From contig NZ_JAPNKC010000001.1 in the NCBI RefSeq assembly GCF_026626705.1, positions 11,370,001-11,434,000 on the forward strand: DNA of 64,000 nt. The letters are read 5' to 3'. Positions within the stretch are counted from its first letter, which is position 1, and every line of letters begins with the position of its first letter. Shown piece by piece: positions 18,202 through 26,622 of the stretch. The position numbers and the translations under genes were made by a program. This DNA is from Pyxidicoccus sp. MSG2 (GTDB lineage Bacteria; Myxococcota; Myxococcia; Myxococcales; Myxococcaceae). The notes beneath the pieces were generated by a model. The model searched no databases and was not told the DNA's origin. It worked only from the letters and a program-made list of their open reading frames with translations.

Positions 18202-19241
18202 CGTCCACCTCCCCACGGGTTCACGATGCGGCCGGAGTTCACATCCCCCGGAGCCGTGTGGCAGGCGAAGCCGCCGTCCACGTCCTCCTCGATGATGATG
18301 ACGGGGTCCTCTTCCTCGGGCAGGCCGGCATCGTCGGTGCCGCTGTCGCGCACCTCCGTGCCGGGCCAGGTGCCGCCGTCAAGCTCGCGCGGCTGCGTGG
18401 GCACGCGGGAGATGGGCCGGCCCGGTGGGACGGGCTTCTCCTCGCACTCGCGCTCCGGAGAGGCCGGGCCCCGCGGTGGCTCGCCCTCCAGGTCCGCCAG
18501 CTTGCCGCAGAAGGAGAGGGGGCCCTCGAAGCAGACGGTGCGCTCGAGCAGGTTGCCACTCAGCTGCACCGGCACCTCCCGCCGCTCTCCGGCGCCCGGA
18601 CCCGTGCCGGCGAATGTGGCGATGAAGGCCGTGGAGAACCGGCCCGTGCGGCCGTCGTAGTCGCCCTGCGCGCACGAGGGAAACTCCGTGGGCGGGAAGG
18701 GGTTGGACTCGGTGACGCAGTCGGACCAGGTGAGCGCGCGCGTGCTCCCGTCAGGCAGGGCCAGCTTCAGCGTCGTGCCCGGCTGGGGGCGGATGCGCCA
18801 GAGGGTGGTGTCCCGCGCGGCGTAGGCTTCGTCCGGCAGGGGCTCGACGGGAGCGCCGTGATAGCCGGCGTCGGCCGTGCCGCGGGTGAAGGTGAGCTCC
18901 TCGAGGGGCTGCTCGATCTGCAGCTTCAGCCGGCCGTTCAGCCGGGCGACGACGGGCTGGGTGGAGCCCGGGAGTCGGAGGCCGGGCTGCCCTTCCAGCC
19001 GCGCGGAGAGCGGCCGCCGCACCAGTGGCGCGCAGGTGTACAGCAGGCACTTCCCGTCCTCGGTGGTGAGCGTGCTGTCGGCGCACTTCAGCGCCGGAGG
19101 CTCCACGGGGATGGGCTCGGGCCGGGGGGTAGGCTCGGGAAGAGGAAGAGGTGGCGGTGGTTTCGGCGGACAGCCGACGCTCATGGCGCCGAGCAGAAGC
19201 AAGGTGGGCAGCAACCCGCGGATGCCGGAACGCAGCGACAT
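18198..19241 (-). CDS. Lipoprotein of unknown function, Pro-rich linker
   Basis: 347 residues. The leader MSLRSGIRGLLPTLLLLG ends in lipobox MSVGC and is followed by a Pro-rich linker (about residues 22-45). The body is beta-rich with six or more Cys; the C-terminus has an acidic stretch (EEEDPVIIIEEDVDGG). No family is recognised. It is coupled to the Het-C-like gene downstream. Its start lies 8 bp from a long hairpin (19250-19286) that contains the G-run most likely to act as the ribosome binding site. Confidence 0.8.
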   Translation of the reverse strand: MSLRSGIRGLLPTLLLLGAMSVGCPPKPPPPLPLPEPTPRPEPIPVEPPALKCADSTLTTEDGKCLLYTCAPLVRRPLSARLEGQPGLRLPGSTQPVVARLNGRLKLQIEQPLEELTFTRGTADAGYHGAPVEPLPDEAYAARDTTLWRIRPQPGTTLKLALPDGSTRALTWSDCVTESNPFPPTEFPSCAQGDYDGRTGRFSTAFIATFAGTGPGAGERREVPVQLSGNLLERTVCFEGPLSFCGKLADLEGEPPRGPASPERECEEKPVPPGRPISRVPTQPRELDGGTWPGTEVRDSGTDDAGLPEEEDPVIIIEEDVDGGFACHTAPGDVNSGRIVNPWGGGR

Positions 19242-19249
19242 GAAGTGAA

Positions 19250-19286
19250 CGCCCCCCTTCCGCGAGTCGTTCGCGGAGTGGGGGCG
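19250..19286 (-). terminator. Hairpin between quinone oxidoreductase and lipoprotein genes
   Basis: A stem of 15 pairs with one mismatch (19250-19265 with 19271-19286; loop GTCGT). It lies 55 bp after the oxidoreductase stop and 8 bp before the lipoprotein start. It could terminate the first gene, and the 3' arm holds the G-run that would serve the second gene's ribosome binding. Confidence 0.5.
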
Positions 19287-19341
19287 AGGGTAGTTCCATG
19301 GAGTGGAGTGGCAAGAAAGTGGCGCTGCTCCACCCCTCACG

Positions 19342-20346
19342 TCACGTCGCTGCACGAGCGGGGGCGTTTGGCAGGATGACCACCTTTCCCGAGGTCTTCC
19401 GCTGAGCCAGCGCGCGGTGGGCGTCGGCCAGCTCGCGCAGCGCGAAGGTCTGTCCGACGACGACCTCCAGCTTCCCGCTCGCCACGAGCGCGAAGACGTC
19501 GCGGAGCGTCTCGCCCTGGACCTCCGGTGGCAGCGCCGGCAGCGCGAAGCCGACGAGCGACTGGTTCTGGAAGAGCAACTGGGTGAACTGCTCGCTGCTC
19601 ACGGAGGTGCTGAACATGCTGTCGGCGCCGAAGACGACCATCCTTCCTCGCGGCGCCAGCGCGCGGAGGCTCCGTGCGAAGGCCTCGCCCCCGTCCCGCT
19701 CGAAGACCACGTCGGCGCCGCGTCCCTCCGTGGCATCCCGGACGCGCTCGGGCCAGTCCGCGCGCGTGGAGTCGACGGTGACGTCCGCGCCCAGCCGCCG
19801 GGCGAGCGCGCGCTTCTCCTCGCTGCTGGCTCCGGCGATGACACGTCCCGCGCCGAGCTGCTTCGCGAGCTGCACCATGAAGGAGCCCACGCCGCCCGCC
19901 GCCGCGGGGATGAACACCGTCTCACCTTCCCGCAGACGGGCCGCGACCCGGAGCCCCGCCAGTGCGGCGGGCGCCTGGCTCAGCAGGGCCACGGCCTTCT
20001 CGAAGGGAAGGTCGTCTGGAATCGGGGTGACGAGCGGGGCCGGTGCGACGGCCAGCTCCGCGAAGGCGCCCTGCGCCGGCAGCATCGCCACGACACGGGT
20101 GCCCTTCTGGAGCCGTGACACCCCGCTGCCGACGGCGCTGATGATGCCCGCGGCCTCGTAGCCCGGGGTGAATGGCGGGTTGGGCGCTCCCGGTACGCGG
20201 CCCGCGCGCTGCAACAGCTCCGCGTAGTTCAGGCCAGCGGCGTGAACCTGGATGAGCACCTCGCCCTCGCCCGGAGCGGGTGTCTCCAGCTCCTCGAGCA
20301 GAAGCTCCTCGGGACCACCGAAACGCAGCAATCGCATCGCCTTCAT
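19342..20346 (-). CDS. Zinc-independent MDR family quinone oxidoreductase
   Basis: 334 residues. It is a medium-chain dehydrogenase/reductase of the QOR type: an N-terminal GroES-like domain (RFGGPEELLLEE, GLNYAELLQRAGRVPG, FTPGYEAAGII) and a Rossmann NADPH domain with AAAGGVGSFMVQLAK. No structural-zinc Cys cluster is present, as expected for QOR. The start ATG 20346 has GGAGA just upstream. It is divergent from an AraC regulator across 125 bp, which suggests that regulator controls it. It probably reduces quinones or enones with NADPH; the actual substrate is unknown. Confidence 0.9.
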   Translation of the reverse strand: MKAMRLLRFGGPEELLLEELETPAPGEGEVLIQVHAAGLNYAELLQRAGRVPGAPNPPFTPGYEAAGIISAVGSGVSRLQKGTRVVAMLPAQGAFAELAVAPAPLVTPIPDDLPFEKAVALLSQAPAALAGLRVAARLREGETVFIPAAAGGVGSFMVQLAKQLGAGRVIAGASSEEKRALARRLGADVTVDSTRADWPERVRDATEGRGADVVFERDGGEAFARSLRALAPRGRMVVFGADSMFSTSVSSEQFTQLLFQNQSLVGFALPALPPEVQGETLRDVFALVASGKLEVVVGQTFALRELADAHRALAQRKTSGKVVILPNAPARAAT

Positions 20347-20471
20347 GTCTGTCTCCAGGGTGGAGCCGCGCATCGGGAGGAGCGGCTCGCGACGGAAGGT
20401 AGTCCCGTGAATCCGGACGGGCACTGGTCACACGTCCGTCTTCATGGTCCATTCGTCCTGACGGAGGTGCC

Positions 20472-21467
20472 ATGGACGTCCTCGCCGACACGCTGCACGG
20501 CGTTCACATGCGGAGCATGGTCAACGGCCGGCTGGAGGTGACGGCGCCCTGGGGCATGCGCGTCGATGCGCGAGACGTATGCCTCTTCTACGTGGTCTCC
20601 CGTGGGAGCTGCGTGCTGGAAATCGAGGGCACGCGCCACGTGCTCGCGAGCGGCGACTTCGTCTTCATCCTCGGTGGGGTGTCCTACGTCCTCAAGGACA
20701 GCGCGAAGACGCGCCCCGTCCCGGTCAGCGAGGTCTACGCGAACCGGGGCGGACGCTGCGGAGGCGTCGTCCGCTACGGTGGAGGGGGCGCGCCCACGAC
20801 GCTCATCTGCGGCCGCTTCATCTTCGATGGAACCTCGCTGAGCCCGCTCGTCGCGAGCCTGCCGCCGTTCCTCCATGTGAAGGGGGATGGCGGCATCGCC
20901 ACGCGGTGGCTGGAGTCCACCATGCAGTTCGTGGCCTCGGAGATGGAGGCCGAGCAACCCGGCTATGAGACGGTGGCGAGCCGGCTGGGCGACGTGCTCC
21001 TGGTCCAGGCCCTGCGGACGCACGTGGCCTCCCTTCCCCCCGAGCAGGGAGGTTGGCTCCGGGCGCTCACCGACCCGAGGCTCAGCACCGCGCTCCAGCG
21101 CCTGCACGAGCGTCCCGAGGCGCCATGGACGGTAGAGGGGCTCGCCCGCGCCGCCGGCATGTCGCGCTCGGTGTTCGCCGCGCGCTTCAAGTCCATCGTG
21201 GGCGAGGGGCCGCTGACGTACCTGACGCGCTGGCGCATGCACAAGGCCACGCGGCTGATGACGGCGGGGAACCTGTCGGCGAGCGAGATTGCCCAGGCGG
21301 TGGGCTACGAGACCGACAGCGCCTTCGTGAAGGCCTTCAAGCGCCATGTCGGAGAGACGCCCGGCGCGTATCGGCGCCGGCTCAAGGGACGCGACGCGGA
21401 CTCCGCTGCCACGCCGGGCCCAGGAGGGGGAGGAAGGCCGAGCCCGAGCCGTACCGGACTTTCCTGA
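20472..21467 (+). CDS. AraC family regulator with cupin sensor domain
   Basis: 331 residues. The N-terminal cupin-like domain (CLFYVVSRGSCVLEI, LASGDFVFILGG) is of the AraC_binding_6 kind. The C-terminal double HTH lies at about 215-310, with MSRSVFAARFKSIVGEGPL in the first HTH and SEIAQAVGYETDSAFVKAF followed by GETPGAYRRR in the second, the AraC hallmark. A Gly/Pro/Ser tail follows. It is divergent from the quinone oxidoreductase gene, its most likely target. Confidence 0.9.
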   Translation: MDVLADTLHGVHMRSMVNGRLEVTAPWGMRVDARDVCLFYVVSRGSCVLEIEGTRHVLASGDFVFILGGVSYVLKDSAKTRPVPVSEVYANRGGRCGGVVRYGGGGAPTTLICGRFIFDGTSLSPLVASLPPFLHVKGDGGIATRWLESTMQFVASEMEAEQPGYETVASRLGDVLLVQALRTHVASLPPEQGGWLRALTDPRLSTALQRLHERPEAPWTVEGLARAAGMSRSVFAARFKSIVGEGPLTYLTRWRMHKATRLMTAGNLSASEIAQAVGYETDSAFVKAFKRHVGETPGAYRRRLKGRDADSAATPGPGGGGRPSPSRTGLS

Positions 21468-21489
21468 AGCAGGTTAGCGTGTCCTCCGC

Positions 21490-22023
21490 ATGCCGACCGA
21501 GGTCACCGTCCAATCCACGTTGTTCGAGTCCCTCGTCCGCTTCACGAAGCCCGATGCGAAGCTCCGCGCCGACTTCATGGCCGCGGGCTACGACGTGGAC
21601 AAGCCGCGCGCCACGTATCCGGCCGCCGTGTACCTCGGGTGCCAGGAAGCGGTGCTGCGCCACCTGTATCCGGGCAGGGAGCGCAAGGCCGCGCAGCGGG
21701 AACTGGGGCGCGAATTGGTGCGCATGTACTTCGAGACGCTCGTGGGCCGCGTCGTGGGCATGGCCCTGAAGGTGGCCGGCCCCGAGCGCGCCATGAAGCG
21801 CGTGGCGCTGAGCTTCAGCTCGGTGCTCTCCCCGGTGGACATCCAAGGGCAGCAGCTGGCGCCCGCGGACTGGCGCGTCCAGTTCCGCGGCTACCCCTTC
21901 CCGGCGGACGCCGCCGCGGGCACGTGCGAGGGCGCCCTGCGGCAGGCCGGCGCCCCCGAGCCTCGCGTGGAGGTGGAGCGGTACGAGGGCACGGACGGCT
22001 TCGACCTGCGCATCCGCTGGTGA
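21490..22023 (+). CDS. DUF2378 (TIGR02265) family protein
   Basis: 177 residues, no signal peptide. It matches the Myxococcales paralogous family DUF2378/TIGR02265: FESLVRF near the N-terminus, RATYPAAVYLGCQEAVLRHLYP, RELGRELVRMYFETLVGR and the later FSSVLSP and FRGYPFP segments. The function of the family is unknown; it is a useful lineage marker. It is 22 bp downstream of the araC-type gene and may be cotranscribed. A perfect hairpin follows. Confidence 0.88.
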   Translation: MPTEVTVQSTLFESLVRFTKPDAKLRADFMAAGYDVDKPRATYPAAVYLGCQEAVLRHLYPGRERKAAQRELGRELVRMYFETLVGRVVGMALKVAGPERAMKRVALSFSSVLSPVDIQGQQLAPADWRVQFRGYPFPADAAAGTCEGALRQAGAPEPRVEVERYEGTDGFDLRIRW

Positions 22024-22026
22024 CGG

Positions 22027-22052
22027 CTCCCGGCGGCGGTCACCGCCGGGAG
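22027..22052. terminator. Bidirectional terminator hairpin
   Basis: CTCCCGGCGG pairs perfectly with CCGCCGGGAG across a 6-nt loop, between the stops of the convergent DUF2378 gene and permease/peptidase gene. Confidence 0.7.
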
Positions 22053-22062
22053 GACTCGCGGC

Positions 22063-25000
22063 TCAGCGCGCGGGCTGTGCCCCCATCGCCACCGGCTCTC
22101 CGTCGGTGGGCTCCGTCACGTTGTCGCTGGACGTGCGGTCGATGAGCACGTTGAGCGGATCCACGCCCACCTGCGCGGGCTTCACCGGGACGGTGAACTG
22201 AATCTCCGACTCGCCCTTGGGCACCTTGCGCTTCTCCAGGAAGACGGCCTCGCCCTTCTCGTCGAGCGCGCCGACGTCCATCCAGTCGTTGAAGTCCAAT
22301 TCCGTCTGGGTGCCCTTGTCGTCGCTCCGGTACTTCTTCGCCATCACCTTGAGGGTGACGTCCCACGTGCCCTTGTCATTCTTCCGCGTCGTCGCTGACA
22401 CGGTGCGGTTGTCGTAGAGGGTGATGGTGTCGAAGAGGTCCTCGAGGAGGTACTGGTACTCCGGAGGCGTCTCCTCGCGGAGGAAGCCGAGCAGCTCGGT
22501 GGAGCCCGTGTACGGCGGGCCCCGGAAGCGCACCTTCTCCACGTAGCGCTTCAGCGCGCGGTTGACGCGCTCCTCGCCGATGAAGTCCTGCAGCGCGTAC
22601 ATGACGAGGCTGCCCTTGTTGTAGTGGATGTACGCCTGGTTCTCCACGCGCGACAGGGGCACCTCCTTCTTGCGCTCCATGGCGCGGCCCATGAGGTAGC
22701 GGTCCAGCTCGAACTTGAGGAAGCGCTTCATCTTCTCCGGCCCGTAGCGGTGCTTCATCACCATCAGCGCCGAGTACTGCGCCATCGTCTCCGACGTCAT
22801 CGTGGCGCCCTGCGCGCGCCCGCCGACCACCTGGTGCGCCCACCATTGGTGGGCAATCTCGTGCGCGGTGACGTAGTACGGGTAGTCCACGTCGTCGGCG
22901 TTCCCCTCGCGCACGCGGGCGATGAAGCCGATGCCCTCCGAGTAGGGAATCGTGTTGGGGAAGGCCTGGGCGAACGTCGCGTAGCGGGGGAACTCGAGGA
23001 TGCGCGCCTGCCGGTGCTGGTACGGCCCGAAGCTCTCGCTGCAGTACTCCAGCGCGTCCTTCATGCCGCGCATCATCCGCTCCAACGCGTAGGTGTGCGT
23101 GGGGTGGTGGTAGATCTCCAGCTTCACGTCGCGCCACGTGTCGCGCGTGACGGCGTAGCGCGCGGACAGCACGGAGAAGAAGTTGAGGATGGGCTGGTCC
23201 ATCTTGTAGCGGAAGAAGCGGCGGCCGTTCTCCGTCCACTCCTTCTCCAGGTAGCCCGGTGCCACGGCAATCTGGTCCGGCGACGTGCTCACCGTGGCCG
23301 TGAAGGAGATGAAGTCCGAGTCCTGCCGGATGTAGTTGTCCTCGAGAGCCTTCGGGTCATCGCGGTCGGGCAGGCGCTCCTTCGGCGCGAGGCCGTACTC
23401 CTTGCGGTCCCCGTCCTCCACCAGCTCCGAGTCCTTCTGGTAGCCGAGCACCGGCAGGTTGCCGTTGTTGAAGAAGGTGCCGTTGCCAGCAATGTTCGTG
23501 GGCTGCGCCCCGTGCTCGAAGCCGCGCGTGCCGAACTCCAGGTCGAAGGCGAGGTCGGCCTCGGCGCCCGGGGCCAGCGGCGTGGGCAGCTCGAAGACGA
23601 ACAGTCCCAGCTCGGTGTCGTGGGAGGCGGGCGTGTCCGCCCCGGCGATGGACAGCCTGCGCACCCGTGCATCCTGCGGGAGGCTGATGAGCACCTTCTG
23701 GATGGGCGCCTGCGTCTTGTTGCGGACGCGGTAGGTGCCGAGCGACTCCAGCCGCAGCTCCTCCGGATGGATGTGGAAGGTGACGTCCGCTGCGATGATG
23801 CGCGGGTGGGGCAGGTCCGCGTAGGACTTGTAGTCCTTCTCGTACCGGGCCGTCTGGCGCTCCCGGTCCTTCGCCGTGACGTACGGGTTGAGGACGTGCG
23901 TGTTGTAGAAGATGAACGCTCCGGCCCCGAGGAACACGAGCAGCGACAGCGCGGCGGTCAGCGTCCAGCCCGTGGAGCGGCGGGCCTTCGCGGCGGTCCG
24001 GCGCTCCCGCCAGCGCGTCTCACGTCCGCGCACGGTGAGCAGGTAACCCGTCGCGACGAGGAGCACCGCCAGCGCATACCAGTACAGCCGGTACCAGAAG
24101 ATGACCGGGAGCAGGTTCGCGTAGCGGTTCATGTCCGAGTACTGCACCGAGGGCTCGGAGGCATAGCGGACGAGGGCGTCCTCCACGCCCAGCAGCCCCA
24201 GCCCGGCCTGGGCCGCGAAGTAGAGCACCATCACCAGGTACGCGAGGTACTTCTGGTGGATGAGCACCTGCGCGAAGAACGCGAGCACGCACAGCAGCAC
24301 GTCCCGCAGGTAGTCCAGGAGGATGAGCTGGGTGAAGTAGAGGTTCCACTCGATGTCGAAGAAGCCCCGGCCCACCTGGGACACGAGCGCGGCCACGGCG
24401 ACGACGCCCTTGAGCGAGAGCGCGACGAGCAGCAGTGCGCCCAGCTTGCCGGAGTAGACGACCCACGTCGGGACGCGCGTGGCGTCCACGATGTCCCCGA
24501 GCTCCGCGTCACGCTCCTTCCACACCAGCTCGCCGGCGTAGAAGGTGATGGTGATGAGGACGAAGGGGCGGAAGGTGCCCATCGCGAGCTCCAGCACCTG
24601 CCACGTCACCGGGTACGTGGGCGTGCCGAAGATCTGATTCGAGAAGAGGATGCCGAGCGTGACGAAGGAGAGCCCGGCCACCACGAAGGACCAGTACACG
24701 GGCGAGCGGAGGACGTCGCGGAAGGCGAGCCACGCGGAGGACGCCGCCGTGCGCAGCCAGCTTCCCGTCGTCGGCGCGGCGGCAACGGAGGGCAGGGCGA
24801 CGGGCGCAGGAGAGGCCGCCTCGCGAGTCGCGCCCCGGCCGCTGTGCTCCTCCACGGTGGTTCGGAAGCGGGCCACCGCGAGCCCGAGCAGCGCCGCGCC
24901 CACGGCGAGCCAGATGAGGCGGTTGGCGAGCATGGCACCGGCCAGCGGCACCAGGTCGCGGTTGCGCTCGGCGGGAGTCCAGTACCGCGTCACCAGTTCG

Positions 25001-25665
25001 AAGGTGTTGAACCCGAACGGGTCCAGCAGCGAGCCCAGGTACTGGTACTGCACGTCCCCGACGGCCGCGCTGATGACGATGTAGCCGAGCACCAGGACGA
25101 CGATGCCCACGTACACCGGGGCCATGCGCCGGGTGACGGCGGCCAGCGTGAAGAAGAGGGCTCCACAGAAGAACAGCGTGGGCCACACACCGATGACATA
25201 GGGCCACAGGTACGCGACCGTCTGGTGCGCGGTGAGCTGCGAGGGGTCCATCAGCCACGCCACGAGCAGGCCCACCACCGTGCCGGGGAGGATGGACAGC
25301 AGCAGCACCGCGCTGAAGAGGTACGCGCCCAGGAAGCGGCCGAGCAGGTACGGGGCCTTCTTCACGTTCTTCGTGAAGATGAGCATCCACGTGCCGTGAC
25401 CGAAGTCCTGGTACGCGGCCTGGCCGAAGATGGCGGCCACCATGAGCAGGCCGAAGAAGGCGAGCGAGGTGAGCTGGCCGAAGAGGCTGTGGGGGCTGTT
25501 GGCGAAGACGCGCTCGGAGCCGGAGCTCGCCGAGACGCTCTTGAACACGCCTCCAGTGGCCATCGCCATCAGCAGGCCGGCACCGGCCAGCACCACGGCG
25601 TAGACCCAGGTGGAGATCATCTTCACCCGGCGACGCAGCTCGAAGAACACGAGGGCAGAGAACAT
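22063..25665 (-). CDS. ABC-2 type permease fused to an M1 family aminopeptidase
   Basis: 1200 residues. The N-terminal half is an ABC-2 type membrane domain: about 12 hydrophobic segments in two similar halves, starting MFSALVFFELRRRV and again near AWLAFRDVLRSPVYW. The C-terminal half is an M1 gluzincin domain with HEIAHQWWAHQ and a third zinc ligand Glu in TSETMAQYSALM 18 residues on; beta-sandwich and helical tail domains follow. A likely orientation puts the peptidase outside. It sits 11 bp after the ATPase gene, so the pair forms one transporter. Fusion proteins of this layout are known in several bacteria, but the cargo is unknown. Confidence 0.92.
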   Translation of the reverse strand: MFSALVFFELRRRVKMISTWVYAVVLAGAGLLMAMATGGVFKSVSASSGSERVFANSPHSLFGQLTSLAFFGLLMVAAIFGQAAYQDFGHGTWMLIFTKNVKKAPYLLGRFLGAYLFSAVLLLSILPGTVVGLLVAWLMDPSQLTAHQTVAYLWPYVIGVWPTLFFCGALFFTLAAVTRRMAPVYVGIVVLVLGYIVISAAVGDVQYQYLGSLLDPFGFNTFELVTRYWTPAERNRDLVPLAGAMLANRLIWLAVGAALLGLAVARFRTTVEEHSGRGATREAASPAPVALPSVAAAPTTGSWLRTAASSAWLAFRDVLRSPVYWSFVVAGLSFVTLGILFSNQIFGTPTYPVTWQVLELAMGTFRPFVLITITFYAGELVWKERDAELGDIVDATRVPTWVVYSGKLGALLLVALSLKGVVAVAALVSQVGRGFFDIEWNLYFTQLILLDYLRDVLLCVLAFFAQVLIHQKYLAYLVMVLYFAAQAGLGLLGVEDALVRYASEPSVQYSDMNRYANLLPVIFWYRLYWYALAVLLVATGYLLTVRGRETRWRERRTAAKARRSTGWTLTAALSLLVFLGAGAFIFYNTHVLNPYVTAKDRERQTARYEKDYKSYADLPHPRIIAADVTFHIHPEELRLESLGTYRVRNKTQAPIQKVLISLPQDARVRRLSIAGADTPASHDTELGLFVFELPTPLAPGAEADLAFDLEFGTRGFEHGAQPTNIAGNGTFFNNGNLPVLGYQKDSELVEDGDRKEYGLAPKERLPDRDDPKALEDNYIRQDSDFISFTATVSTSPDQIAVAPGYLEKEWTENGRRFFRYKMDQPILNFFSVLSARYAVTRDTWRDVKLEIYHHPTHTYALERMMRGMKDALEYCSESFGPYQHRQARILEFPRYATFAQAFPNTIPYSEGIGFIARVREGNADDVDYPYYVTAHEIAHQWWAHQVVGGRAQGATMTSETMAQYSALMVMKHRYGPEKMKRFLKFELDRYLMGRAMERKKEVPLSRVENQAYIHYNKGSLVMYALQDFIGEERVNRALKRYVEKVRFRGPPYTGSTELLGFLREETPPEYQYLLEDLFDTITLYDNRTVSATTRKNDKGTWDVTLKVMAKKYRSDDKGTQTELDFNDWMDVGALDEKGEAVFLEKRKVPKGESEIQFTVPVKPAQVGVDPLNVLIDRTSSDNVTEPTDGEPVAMGAQPAR

Positions 25666-25676
25666 GGTGTGCCCTC

Positions 25677-26558
25677 TCAGGACTGCTTCTGGGCCCGCGA
25701 CAGGGCGTGGAAGTAGACGTCCTCCAGGTCGGGATTCGCGGGCTCGAAGCCCGGCGGCTGGGTCTCCGCGTAGACGTGGACGAGCCGCTGCCCGGCCACG
25801 CGGCGCACGGCGATGACCTCCAGTTCCTTCATCAGCGCGTCCAGCTCCTCCTGCTGGGAGATGAAGCGCTTCCACACGCGCTGCTGGAGCGCGTCCACGA
25901 GCTTGAGCGGGTGCCCGCTGAGGACGACGTTGCCCTGCGCGAGGATGGCCATGTTCTGGCAGAGGTCCGCGACGTCCGAGACGATGTGCGTGGACAGCAG
26001 CACCACGACGTCGGTGCTGATTTCGGCGAGCAGGTTGTGGAAGCGGAAGCGCTCGGCGGGGTCGAGGCCGGCGGTGGGCTCGTCGACGATGAGGAGCTTC
26101 GGGTTGCCGAGCAGCGCCTGGGCGATGCCGAAGCGCTGCTTCATGCCGCCAGAGAAGCCGCCGAGCCGGCGGTCCCGGTGCTCCCAGAGGTTGGTCTTCT
26201 GGAGCAGCGCCTTCACCGCGTCGTGGCGTGGGCCCCGCTGGGCGAGGCCCTTGAGCTGGGCGAGGTGGTCCAGCATGTCCCAGGCCGTCACCTTGGGGTA
26301 CACGCCGAAGTCCTGGGGCAGGTAGCCGAGCACCTCGCGCAGCTTGTCCTTGTCGCGGCGCAGGTCGATGCCGTCGAAGGTCATGCTGCCCGTGTCCACG
26401 TCCTGCAGCGTGGCGATGCTGCGCATCAGTGTGGACTTGCCAGCACCATTGGGCCCGAGCAGGCCGAACATGCCGCGAGGAATGTTGAGGTTGACACCCT
26501 GCAACGCACGAGTGCCGTTGGGGTAGGTCTTCGACACGCCTTCCAGTCTGAGCTCCAT
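25677..26558 (-). CDS. ABC transporter ATP-binding protein
   Basis: 293 residues. Walker A GPNGAGKS near residue 38, Q-loop in GYLPQDFGVYP, signature FSGGMKQR, Walker B LLIVDEPTAG and switch His in LLSTHIVSD are all intact. The C-terminal extension of about 80 residues is typical of ATPases paired with ABC-2 permeases. It is first in a two-gene operon with the permease/M1 peptidase fusion and divergent from the GH5 gene. The ATG 26558 gives the standard MELRLEGVSKTY beginning. Confidence 0.95.
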   Translation of the reverse strand: MELRLEGVSKTYPNGTRALQGVNLNIPRGMFGLLGPNGAGKSTLMRSIATLQDVDTGSMTFDGIDLRRDKDKLREVLGYLPQDFGVYPKVTAWDMLDHLAQLKGLAQRGPRHDAVKALLQKTNLWEHRDRRLGGFSGGMKQRFGIAQALLGNPKLLIVDEPTAGLDPAERFRFHNLLAEISTDVVVLLSTHIVSDVADLCQNMAILAQGNVVLSGHPLKLVDALQQRVWKRFISQQEELDALMKELEVIAVRRVAGQRLVHVYAETQPPGFEPANPDLEDVYFHALSRAQKQS

Positions 26559-26622
26559 GGGGCGCACGCTAGCGGACCCCGGGGCCAGTGCGCGAGGCGG
26601 GTCTCGCAGGTAGCATGCGGCC

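Noticed and set aside
22624..25716. A 1030-codon rightward frame antisense to the permease/peptidase gene
   Set aside because: Composition is His/Arg/Glu/Val biased and has no signal, membrane segment or family motif; the minus strand carries intact M1 and ABC-2 features.
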